From: Antennarius striatus
Taxonomy: Eukaryota > Chordata > Actinopteri > Lophiiformes > Antennariidae
Assembly (NCBI RefSeq): GCF_040054535.1
Contig: NC_090798.1
Location: 1,616,501 to 1,680,500, forward strand
Reading direction: 5' to 3'
DNA length: 64,000 nt
The translations under genes were made by a program, and so were the position numbers. Below the pieces are notes generated by a model that was given only the letters and a program-made list of their open reading frames with translations, had not been told where the DNA came from and did no database searches. Below, one piece after another: positions 12,986 through 23,958 of the stretch (position 1 is its first letter; the number at the start of each line of letters is the position of its first letter).

Positions 12986-15900
12986 GTGTGTATGTGTGTG
13001 TGTTTCATGCAGGTTTCAAGTGTGGAAGTGGTCCAGGCTTACATCAACCGGATCCAAGAAGTCAACCCTCTTGTGAACGCTCTTGTGAAAGACAGGCAAG
13101 ATAACGACACGGCTCCTTATCTCATGTCTGACCTTTATACTTTTATATTTGCCGTGGGTGGCACGGTGGCATGCTGGTAGCCGTGTTGCCTCATTTTGGG
13201 GTTTTGTTGAGGAATCACATTTTCTTCCAGGTTTGATGCTGCCCTCCAGGAAGCAGCCCAGGCTGACAAGCTGATTGGGGAGCAAACCGATGGAGAGGTG
13301 CTGGAGGAGCGACTACCGTTACTGGGAGTCCCCCTGTCTGTCAAAGAGTCCCTTGCCCTCCAGGGTATCATCCTGAAATCTGACCTCCTGGACCTTGAAT
13401 TTGCTTCTATATATTAAATAATAACAATATTTTCTCTTACATGCAGGCATGCCCCAGACTACAGGCTTGGTCTCCAGGAGAGGAATCGTCTCTACTGCTG
13501 ATTGTCCAACTGTGGCTCTTCTTAAAAGAGCGGGGGCCATCCCACTGGGTGTCACCAACGTTCCTGTTCTTTGCATGTGGTTTGAATCCCACAACCACCT
13601 CTATGGCATCACCAGGAACCCGTACGACCTGGAGAGGACACCAGGAGGAAGTTCTGGTGAGATGCTTTTGGTCTGAAATGGAACAGAGGTTTTCTCTGGT
13701 TCTGTTCGGAGTTGAAACATCAGATTGGTTTCATTTGAGATGCCTCCTGTTTTTCTCTCACAGGTGGGGAGGCCAGTCTGATCGCTGCAGGAGGCTCGGT
13801 GGTGGGAATAGGATCAGACATCGGCGGCAGCATCCGTATGCCGTGTTTCTTCACTGGAATATTTGGACACAAACCAACTCCTGGTAAAAGAAATTCTGCT
13901 CAATTTCAGCTCCTTTTGAATCCACCCCGCTTCAGTTTGCACCTCTGCAGCTGTTGCGTGTGCAGATATGTAACTGCATTTGGAATACAGGATTTTCCGC
14001 ACCATAAGGCGCACTGGATTATAAGGCGCACGTCGATTTTTGAGAAAAATTGAGGCTTTTGGGTGCGCCTTATAGTGCAGAAAATACTGTGATATACAGT
14101 TCTGAACACATCTTGTGTGTAACAGTGATGTGTTTCTGCAGGTGTGGTGTCCATTGACGACACGTACCCCCCATGCACCGGCAGACAGATGGAGTACAAC
14201 TGCATCGGTCCTCTCTGCCGCTACGCTGAGGACCTGCTGCCCATGATGAAGATCATGGCAGGACCCAACGCTCACATGTAAGAATTGAAGTTTAATTCAC
14301 TAAAATGATGCATCCTTCAGTCAGAATCCAGTGAGCTGCGAGTTAATAACGTAAAACATAGACGACTTTGAGAAACACACCTTTAATTACAGCATTAACG
14401 CAGCTTTAATTACAAGTTAGCCCCAGACCTGATGCCCTGTTCAAACCACTTAAATGGATCATTTAAGTGATGATAAGGAAAAAGCTTCGAACAGCGACAT
14501 GAGGCAAAAGGAATTCAATTTAAGTTTCGGTATAGACTCGAGGAAGGGTGGGTCAAAAAACAAATTATTTCGGGTAGGGATGACCTTTTTGTTTAAATAA
14601 ATTATTTAAAACTTGCATTTTATTGTCTTAGCTTAAGGATCAGTTTAATTTGAAACCAGGACGGGGTCCATTGTGTTTCCATAATGCTGTAAATAATATA
14701 TATTTAAAGGTCACGTCGGGTTTGTTCGTTGGTCTAATTGTAGTATTTCCTCACGTCGTCACAGGTTGTCATTAAACAAGAAGGTCAACGTAAAGAAGCT
14801 GCGGTTCTTCACCGTTCCTCACAACAGCGGGTGCATCATGATGTCGCCTGTCAGTAAAGAACTCTTACATATTCAGAAAAAGGTGGGTCCAATGTCTTAG
14901 ATGCAAAAATTGTGAGATTAATTCTACTAAATGAAATGATGTCTGATGTTTAGAAATAAAATTGTGATGTTCTCCAGGTGGTGGAGCGTCTGCAGGCCGA
15001 CCTCGGAGTGAAAGTCCAGGAAGTGCGTTTCCCGGAGCTCCGCTATAGTTTCCAGATCTGGGACGCGTACATGGGGCTTCCTGACAAGGAGGGGAAGGTG
15101 CGTTAAACTGTAAACCTGACAGGGAGAAATGTTTCTCTGCATAAGAGAGGAGTTAAAGGAGAGTGAAAAACATCTTCAACCAAACCCAAGTTGGTGGAGC
15201 TCCACTGAACCCTGACAGGAGTTCATGTTTTCTGCTGCTGTAGGTGTTCTATTCTAAGCTGTGATTTGTGAAATCATCCCTAGGTGGGTTTTTTTTGGTA
15301 AAGTACATGTCAATCAACAACCAGAGGTATTCATGCAACAAGTAGAAAATATTTCCAGATGCATCATTTGGGGAAAACCTTTAGTTTTGATGCAAAATTT
15401 TCAACGATTGATAAAATTTATATACAGACATTTTCCTTGGAATATGTATTTTTTTAAAATAAACCCGTGATCCTCTGGTAAATGTGAATTATTCCTCAGC
15501 ATCCGCAGCCTTTTACCGAACTGTTGGGAGAACCCGGACGTCCTGTTCGGCCGCTATGGGAGCTGCTCAAGTGGATTGTGGGAAAATCACAGCAAACCAT
15601 GGCTGCCATCAGTAAGATTACCATCGTCAAAAATATTTTATCCAGCAAAAATTGTTCCCCTGAGCTAAAGATGATTTGTTTTAGAATGTAAAGAGTCTTA
15701 AAAAAAACCTTAAAACCTAAAATATATTTTTTGCTCCATGTCCATCTTCATGTTAAAAAACTAGAGTAAATTTAAGACGCTGAAATGAACATTTGAAAAA
15801 TAATTGTTGAAAAAGTACACAATTGATTCATGCATATACAGTAGATGAAAAGAGATAATAGATGTAGATAACAAACCTTATTGTGCGTCTTTTCCTCCAG

Positions 15901-16372
15901 TTTTGTTCCTGCTGCTGACCGTCTACGCCGCGTTCAAACCCTCATCCGACTTCATCCAGCAGAAGAAGGAGAAGCTGCAGAAGGAGATGGAGGAGCTGCT
16001 GGGGGAAGACGGGGTTTTTCTTTACCCTTCGCACCCCAGAGTGGCTCCGAAACACCACCACCCACTGTTCACACCTTTTGACTTTGGTTACACAGGTAGA
16101 TCCAGTCCAGAAGTGTTCAGCTTCCACATTCCTGTGGATTTTCCAGTTATTTTTGTCTACATTTTGATGACTTCTTCCGTTCTCCAGGTATCATCAACAT
16201 CCTGGGGCTGCCCGTCACCCAGTGCCCTCTGGGTCTGGGGGAGGAAGGCCTGCCGCTGGGTGTGCAGGTTGTTGGGGGGAAGCTGCAGGACCACCTGACC
16301 CTGGAGGTGGCGCTCTACCTGGAGAAGACTTTTGGAGGCTGGAGGGACCCTGGAGCCAAAAAACCCTCATAA
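12484..16372 (+). CDS. faah2: Fatty-acid amide hydrolase 2, copy 1 (533 aa, 11 coding exons)
   Basis: This is an integral-membrane serine hydrolase of the amidase-signature family that cleaves fatty-acid amides such as oleamide and N-acylethanolamines. Exons: 12484-12672, 13013-13095, 13231-13364, 13447-13656, 13764-13883, 14142-14277, 14765-14882, 14978-15097, 15500-15611, 15901-16095 and 16188-16372. They total 1602 bases in one open frame. Exon 1 gives a hydrophobic N-terminal anchor (VWLFRAVAGVLFLFFRLL). The catalytic residues are Lys129 in PLSVKES, Ser204 in GGSSG and nucleophile Ser228 in GSDIGGSIRMP. Their 75- and 24-residue spacings match FAAH enzymes. The C-terminus has LGLPVTQCPLG and LEKTFGGW, as in human FAAH2 (532 aa). 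Intron 2 starts with GC. Introns carry a long TG repeat and a small palindromic MITE. It is the most diverged member of the array together with copy 2. AATAAA occurs at 16639. Confidence 0.95.
12904..13003. repeat. (TG)n microsatellite in faah2 copy 1 intron 1
   Basis: About 45 TG units, slightly interrupted at the right end, finishing roughly ten bases before the exon 2 acceptor. It may contribute an unusual GU-rich tract just upstream of the splice site, where a polypyrimidine tract is normally expected. Confidence 0.95.
13157..13200 (+). repeat. Fish SINE-like head fragment in faah2 copy 1 intron 2
   Basis: GGGTGGCACGGTGGCATGCTGGTAGCCGTGTTGCCTC-like text resembles the GGCGGCACGGTGGTGCAGTGG head of common fish SINE-like repeats. 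It explains why this intron (135 bases) is longer than the 76-85 base intron 2 of the other copies. Confidence 0.5.
13989..14094. mobile_element. Short palindromic MITE in faah2 copy 1 intron 5
   Basis: About 105 bases with inverted ends: ACAGGATTTTCCGCAC on the left against GTGCAGAAAATACTGT on the right. GCACCATAAGGCGCA inside faces TGCGCCTTATAGTGC. It is a hairpin-forming non-autonomous DNA element of a type widespread in vertebrates, probably Tc1/mariner-mobilised. It is not present in the other faah2 copies. Confidence 0.65.
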
Positions 16373-17584
16373 CAGCTTCACTGAATCTGTGGACTGTAGA
16401 GGAATCTTATTATTACTGCTATGCAGAGGCCAAGAGGGGCTGATTGATCATTGATTTTTACTCTAATGAAGGAAACATGTTCAAATCAAGATTTTATCAT
16501 TTTATGCGAAGAGCCCAAATTTTTCAAAATGTCAATTTCTAGATTTGAAACGTCTTAAATTCAGTGCAGCTGCATCGCTCCTGTGAAAGTATGAGCCACA
16601 AATCACACAGAGGCTTTTAGAAGTTTGTTTTAAACTGAAATAAAAGACAGAAATCAACATATCCAACGCATGTTTTACTTTTCAAGCCTCAAGATGTGCA
16701 TGAGAACCGGAAATAGACAGGGTATGTGGGGTCTTGTCTCCTTCCCAATGCATTCCCACAAAAAAAGGGCCATCGGGCTCTCGGGCGCCCCCTGCTGGTC
16801 ACTGGTAGAAGCTGCAGTGCGGCTCCTCCGCTTGCTACGAAACATCAAGCAAGGATTTATACACTAAATTAAATAATAATCTGTTATATTCAGAAAATAG
16901 GTGCAAGGAAACCTCAATGTGCTGCTCTCTGGGCTCATCGAGCGTTGTGTGGCTGCAGTACAGTCATCCTACCAGCAGAGGACGCCCATGTTCTCATTGG
17001 ATGAAGCGAGTATAATGAACCAGTTTTCATCAGTAGTGATGTCCAAGTGAGGACATCACTACCTGCCTTTTGCCGAGTGAAGACTCATCTGGACATCACT
17101 AACCTGCATCCATAACGCTGCCCAGGTCGGTTTGCTACCTGATGGCTGATATCCTGCGCCTGTGAGTCAAGAGGGAGAGGTTAATGTGGTTAATATCTTC
17201 AGATATACACATAAAAACAATAAAAAAACAAACAAACTACAACAACAAAAACTCATTTATCATAAAACATCGTAATCCAGTTTGAAACAGAAGCGTGAGC
17301 TGAGCGGTAGCAGCGTGACGCATGGAAGGCGCCCAATAAAAGTCATCTCAGTCACGCTATTTTATGAAGACTGATCAAGAGTTAACGAACTCTGACTGCA
17401 AACATGTCATCTACTTAAAAAAGCTGTTTGCTTGTGATTATAATTTCCGTTATAAACGACACGGAGCCCCCGGAGGTGTGTGCTATGTTCTCCAGATACG
17501 CAAAACTTGTCCGTGCGCACTGCGCTCATCCTCATCGGAGCCACGGCCCGGTTCCCACACCTCTGTCCCTCCTCTGGTGGAAAC
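16373..17584. other. Intergenic DNA between faah2 copies 1 and 2
   Basis: It holds the copy 1 3' untranslated region with a poly(A) signal at 16639-16644, then AT-rich DNA without a conserved frame. A perfect 12-base inverted repeat with a 6-base loop lies at 17033-17062. The last few hundred bases should contain the promoter and leader of copy 2. Confidence 0.6.
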
Positions 17585-20500
17585 ATGACCTGGAGAATTT
17601 TGGAGAAGATTCAGGTATGGCTCTTCAAGCTGGTCACCGGGGTCCTCTTTGCGCTTTTTCAACTCTTCACCCGTCAAAGGAAAGACGGTGCGTCCCGGAG
17701 CAAGGTGTCACCTGTCGGGAACCCGCTGCTGCTCCTGTCGGCGACGCAGGTGGCCAAGAAGATCCGGAGGAGAGAGGTGCGTAAACCGGTCAAAAAACAA
17801 GCGCTTCTCCTGGAGTTAAATGAACACGTGTTGTCATGAAATGTGGATTCTTCGGAGGTTTCAAGCCTTAAAATTAAATTATAAAACTCTGGTAGAATGA
17901 ACACCGACAGGAAGATCTTTAAGATTTGTCAGTATTACATCAACTTTACATAATTTATGCTTTTCAGGATTGAAACAAAACCATCTTGACCTCATCTCTA
18001 ATTAACAAGACGAGTGCATGGAATTAATATCTTAATGCGCTCAAAGTTTTCCACAAAGTTTTCCTCCGTCCGTCCGTTTTTGTTCTTTTGTTTAGGGTTG
18101 AAAGTGCTTTCAAGTACAAGTTAAGATGAATGTGTTTAGGGTTTGAATTGTGTAAAGTTTGCTTTACCCTCCATTAATGCTTTTGGTTTAATGCATAGTG
18201 TCTTCATTGTATTTGTTTCCATATTTTTCCGGTTATCAGTAAATTTCCTCTTTCCACAGGTGTTTAAAATAAATCTTGAGTCTGATTTGTTTCATATGTG
18301 TCTTAATCTCGATACTCACATAGTTTGAATGTTCTGCAGGTTTCAAGTGTGGAAGTGGTCCAGGCTTACATCGACAGGATCCAGGAGGTCAACCCACTTC
18401 TGAACGCTGTTGTGAAAGACAGGCAAGACAGTCTTTACTCCATCGACAGTCAGACTAACAGCAATGGCATCAAATGGTTCATCTGTCTCTGAGTCCAGGT
18501 TCGATGCTGCCCTCCAGGAAGCAGCCCAGGTGGACAAGCTGATCGAGGAGGAAACCGATGGAGAGGAGGTGCTGGAGGGGCGACTGCCGTTACTGGGAGT
18601 CCCACTCTCTGTCAAAGAATGCTTCTCAGTCCAGGGTAAAATCTCCTGTCGTTCATTTCCATCCAAACCACTGACTGGTTCAAGCTGCCGATGAAGGTTC
18701 GACACACGTCTGTGTTTCAGGCATGCCCCTGACTACAGGCGTGGTCTCCAGACAAGGAATCGTTTCGATGGCTGATTGTCCAACTGTGGCCCTTCTTAAG
18801 AGAGCGGGGGCCATCCCACTGGGGGTTACTAATGTTCCTGTTCTTTGTATGTGGTGTGAAACCCACAACCACCTCTATGGCATCACCAGGAACCCGTACG
18901 ACCTGGAGAGGACAGCAGGAGGAAGTTCAGGTGAGCGCCTGCTGAGTTAACTTTCTGTTGCTGAATCAGGATATAACGGCCAACAGGAAGTGGCTCAGTG
19001 GCTCAGATGTAGAAAAAAGTCTCGTACGACGTCTTAATTTGGTTAACAATTTCCTAATAATCTTGAATTCATTGTTTAAATGGCTTGTTTCAAGTCTTGA
19101 AACTACTGAGCAAACATGGACCACTGACTTTCTGATAGGTGAAAGACGCTTTTACCACCTAAGCCACAGCCAACAGTGGTTTGTAAATGACTACAAGCAA
19201 AAATAGCACCAAAAAAATCAAAAACCGCCCAAACAAAACCCACCGCAAAATAACAATTCTTGCATATAAAGCGGAATTGTTGCATCCATCAGCTTCTCAC
19301 TGCATTATCTCTTCTCTTCTATGTCTACCTGAGGCGGGGAGGCCAGTCTGATCGCTGCCGCCGGCGCAGTCATCGGCATTGGAACGGACATGGGCGGCAG
19401 CATCCGGATGCCCTCGTTCTTCTGTGGAACATTTGGCCATAAAACAACCCCGGGTAAGGGAAACTAAATGTTGAAGACAAAGTACTTTGTGTGTCACAAT
19501 TCACCATATACTGTATGTTTCTGCAGGTGTGGTGTCTGCTGAAGACACATACCCTACTTTTTCTGGCAGACAGAATGAGTTCCTTAGCGTTGGTCCTATC
19601 TGCCGTTATGCCGAGGATCTGCTGCCCATGCTGAAGATCATGGTGGGACCCAACGCTCACATGTAAGAATCTGCTGCTTTAAAGAAGATGAGTGTCTCTG
19701 ATATAACAGCACCTCAACTTAGGAAATGGTTCAAGTAGGATATTTTACAAATAAAAGCCTCCTTCTTTTTTGTGCACGTGATAAATAGTTTTTTAGTAAT
19801 TCAAATTTCTATATAAAACATCATAGGCCTCATACAAGAATGCTTTTGTGTTCTGATCTTTAATTTCTTACAGTTTTCTGTTGGATTATGTCCATTAAAC
19901 CTAAAAGTCAGTGGAATTTTGCTTATTTTCAAACATGTGCACACAGGTTGTCTTTAGACACAAAGGTTGACTTACAGAAGCTGCGGTTCTTCACTATGAC
20001 TGACAATGGTGGGTCTGGGACGACGTCCCCTGTCAGCAAAGAACTGATCGATATTCAAAGAAAGGTCTGTTTAATTCATTCATTTAATTCAAGTCTTGAG
20101 TGGGCAAAAGTTTCTAAAGGAATGGTGGAGAACTTGGAAGAGTTTTAGAACCAAACTCCTGATGTTCTCCAGGTGGTGGAACGTCTGGAGGCCGACTTTG
20201 GAGTAAAAGTTGAAGAAGTACATTTCCCTGTGTTCTGCTATAGTTTCCAGATCTGGGACACTTACATGGGTCTGCCAGACAAGGAAGGCAAGGTACGCTA
20301 ACCCGCATAGCTAAAATAATCAATTTTTTAGCACCGAGGACAAAATCATAACAGATACATGACAAACATCGCACACACTCAATGCACCTTATTGTTACCG
20401 TTAAAAACAAAATAATAAAATAACACGAATTAAATATTCCTCAGCCTCCCAGGACATTTGCTGAACTGATGGGAAAACCAGGACATCCCATTTGCCCCCC

Positions 20501-21426
20501 ATGGGAGCTGCTCAAATGGACAGTGGGGAAATCACAGTACACTATGGCTGCCATTGGTAAGGACTTCATTATTATATGTTTTAACAGGTAAATTCAACTA
20601 AATTTGACTTACATTTGTATGTTAGGACTATTTAATGGCCCTCAAATATTCATATTTGTTTTAATGAATGAAACAAAGCCTTCCTTGACATGAAATTAAC
20701 CATTGTCAATGCCAACATGTCATTACATTTTAAAGCAGATGCTTGAAAAATGACATTCATTGATGCTATATAGTGAATAAATATGGAGTGAACTGAACCA
20801 TTTGTCTTTTACTTTCAGGTCTATCTCTGTTTGGCATGTGTGGAATATTCAAACCTTCATTCGTCTTCATCCAGCAGAAGAAGGAGAAGCTGCAGAAGGA
20901 GGTGGAGGAGCTGCTGGGGAGCGATGGAATCCTTCTGTACCCGTCACACCCCCGAGTAGCTCCTAAACACCACCATCCACTGTTCCGACCATTTGACCGC
21001 AGTTATACAGGTTAGTTTAGCCTGTAGCGTTAGACCTACCACACCTCAGATTAGTTTAGCCTGAAGTGTTAAACCTACCATTCTCAGATTAGTTTAGGCT
21101 GAAGTAAACTAATCTGGAGTGGAAAAAATAATTTCCCCATTGTGTGGACGAATGAAGTTGATTCAATTAATTTTAAGTATTAAACCTATTACACCTCAGA
21201 TTGACTGAGAAGCAGTGGCATCAAGCTGAGATATTTCATATCTTCTGCAGGTATATTCAACATTCTGGGGCTGCCCGTCACCCAGTGCCCTCTGGGTCTG
21301 GGTGAGGGAGGCCTACCTTTGGGTGTCCAGGTCGCTGCCGGAAAGCTGCAGGATCACCTGACCCTGGAGGTGGCGCTCTACCTGGAGAAGACTTTTGGAG
21401 GTTGGAGGGACCCTGGAACCAAATGA
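17585..21426 (+). CDS. faah2: Fatty-acid amide hydrolase 2, copy 2 (531 aa, 11 coding exons)
   Basis: Same family and exon plan as copy 1. Exons: 17585-17776, 18340-18422, 18499-18635, 18721-18930, 19334-19453, 19527-19662, 19947-20064, 20173-20292, 20445-20556, 20819-21010 and 21251-21426. They total 1596 bases. The N-terminal anchor is VWLFKLVTGVLFALFQLF. Catalytic residues fall at Lys131, Ser206 and Ser230, the numbers I recall for human FAAH2. The nucleophile motif is GTDMGGSIRMP: GTDM replaces the GSDI seen in most copies, though the nucleophile itself is intact. Exon 1 is one codon longer than in the other copies. The protein ends at GTK, without the lysine-serine tail of copies 3-5. 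Possible poly(A) signals lie at 21468 and 21718. Intron 2 is 76 bases and begins with GC. Confidence 0.95.
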
Positions 21427-23958
21427 TACCTAAAAACGCCAGAAATGTGCTCAAACCAAACAAAAGAAATAAAAAAAAACCATTTAGTATATACAATCAA
21501 GTAATTATACATTATACAGAAAAGGAAATGAATGAAAGGTCATTGTTGTGTTTTGGGTGACCGTTGGGTTGCCTGTCTTTTTAACATTAACATTGCCATT
21601 TTCAGTCTCACTTTGAATTTACTAGTGAGGTTGAAAGTTGATGCACCTGTTACACCTGTTCAGTATGAAGCTTTGGCTCAGGAATGACAACTGTTGGGGA
21701 ATTGATCCTGTAAAGACAATAAAGTGTCTGGTTGGAGAGATGATCTGTACTAGAACAAGTTTCAATCTGTTGGAAACTTGAAGCTTCTGTCAGTTAGACA
21801 AGAAAATCCAGCATAAAGAGGAGTGTAACCTGGTTAAAACTAGTGAAGCTTTCTGCTACACAGGCTGTGCTGTGAATAAATGTATGAGCAGAGCTATTCC
21901 AACAGTTTGGAGACAGTTTACACTCGGATTCATACTAGTAAGGTGGTCCAAAACGAGTGAGGGTGTACGAGACTGAAGCCCAAAGTGTTCTGTTTATATG
22001 TGGAAATAAATTCTGCCAAGGTTTTGCCTGTAAAAAGACAGTCGTAGACGCTGTCAAGTTACTACGCAACAAAAGTGTCCCTCTCCACCAAGTGGAAGTA
22101 ACCCCCCTGTGATGAAGATTTGATTCAGGTGAACTTTCCTGGTCCTTAACATTATTAGAAGTGATTGCTCTCTAGCACCGCATGGTGGACAATTTTTAAA
22201 CATGCAAGTATGGGTGTTCTAACCTTGAAATTTTTAATTTTGAGGAGACCTTTATTTTATACTGTATAGATTTAATATGAAATTAATAATCTTCAAATTA
22301 TTGCTAGTGGATCTAGTGCTCTTGATAGGGATTGGGACTTAATACAGTTTTATTCGTGTCAGCGTCTTTCCTCAAAATAAAGTATCATCATCTACTGATA
22401 GTAGTAAACTTGCCTCTACAATGCATGTTCAATGAAGTAGTACACAGGTACTCAACTTCAGGCACATAGCCATGATATCAGAGGTAGGGAGGACAGATTG
22501 TTCAGGGGTAAGATGATCAAAATGTTCTGCAAATTACATACTTACAACCAAAATTGGGAATTCTGTTGTGAAGTACTCAACCAAAGAGGAAGGTCAATGG
22601 ACCACAGGCTCTCTACCCAGGCATCATGGAGGCTTTTGGAGATGACGGGAACAAATACATGCAAAGAAATATGAAATTTAGAGAAAGAAATTAGGAACAT
22701 TTTTCTTGTAGCCGAGGAAATTAGTTTCAGATTCACTCTTATCCACTATCCAGGGATTTGAACCTCTCTAACAGAGACTGAATATCAGTTCTGAGTTGGA
22801 AAAATATTGTCGCAAAACTAATTTTCATCATGAACAAAGCAAATTAAACTACAATTAAACAGGCAAACACAATTTTTCAATACACAATGAACAATTTGAA
22901 AAGTACTTCAGCTGGTTGGCTGGATCTGAAAATACAGTAGTTCTCATTCACATGAATGACCTACATTTACTTCATTAGAAAAGAAATTAAATAATTTGCC
23001 AATGTGAGCAAACAGACGTCTAACCAGCTCAAGATGAACAAAACCGGAATTCAATGACAACAAGCAGAAACAGAACAACCAATAACAAAACGATTTGCAA
23101 ACTATGAGCTGGCAAATTATCTAGAGTGTACCCCACCTCTCGGCCGCTGCCAGCTGGGATAGGTTTCTGATTTTTGCTTCAGTTGAGGACTTGGAAGATC
23201 TAGTGGGAAATTGTGCTTTTATGATTTTCCCTATGGTTTCTTTTATGTGCTTGACCTTTGGAAATGTTAAATCATTGACTTGTGGAAATATCATAAAATC
23301 GAAGGGTGGTAAAGTTAGCAGAAAAACATCAAATTTGTCAAATTTCAAGCTGAATTTTCCAAATAAAAGTCAAGTGGTATTCTGATTTTGTTGTGTTTTT
23401 GTATAGTATTCAATTTATGATTTACTGTATATTTATTTTCTACACACCTATTATTTGGAGTGACGAGACTGATTGCTCGTTCAGAGATAACATCTGTTTC
23501 AGTCTCTGTAATGCTGGTCAAGTATTTAAATGTAGATAAAGTAATAATAAAATAAAAATAAAATAATTTCCCTACGAGAATGAATATAGTGTCTTAAAAA
23601 AATGAGAAAACGTTTAACGACAGAATACGGTAATGTTGAAATGGTACCATAAAAGTATAAAAGCTTGCAAAAACATTCATTTTATGAAGTAGATTGAATT
23701 TTAAACAATTTTGAATCATATTCCCACATCATTCTTGAGTAAATAATTACGTTACTTCATTGTAATGATTATTAAACATTTATTGCTGTGTCATAACAAT
23801 TTAATAACAACCTTCATCTTATTTTGAAGGCGGTCTCCACTTCCGGTGACAACGTCAGCTTTGATGTTCATCACCGGGACTCTCACGGTGTTCGTGTTTC
23901 GTGTCCGTGGAGCTCCAGACCAGCGTTCAGACCGTCGTCCAGTCTGCGTGGAGGAATC
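21427..23958. other. Intergenic DNA between faah2 copies 2 and 3
   Basis: It contains the copy 2 3' region and about 2.2 kb of AT-rich DNA without a conserved frame. A fragment near 23128-23166 (GTACCCCACCTCTCGG, then GCTGGGATAGG) matches the tail of a common fish SINE/LINE. The final stretch, 23790-23958, is the leader of copy 3. It is closely related to that of copy 6 at 40900-41075. Confidence 0.6.
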
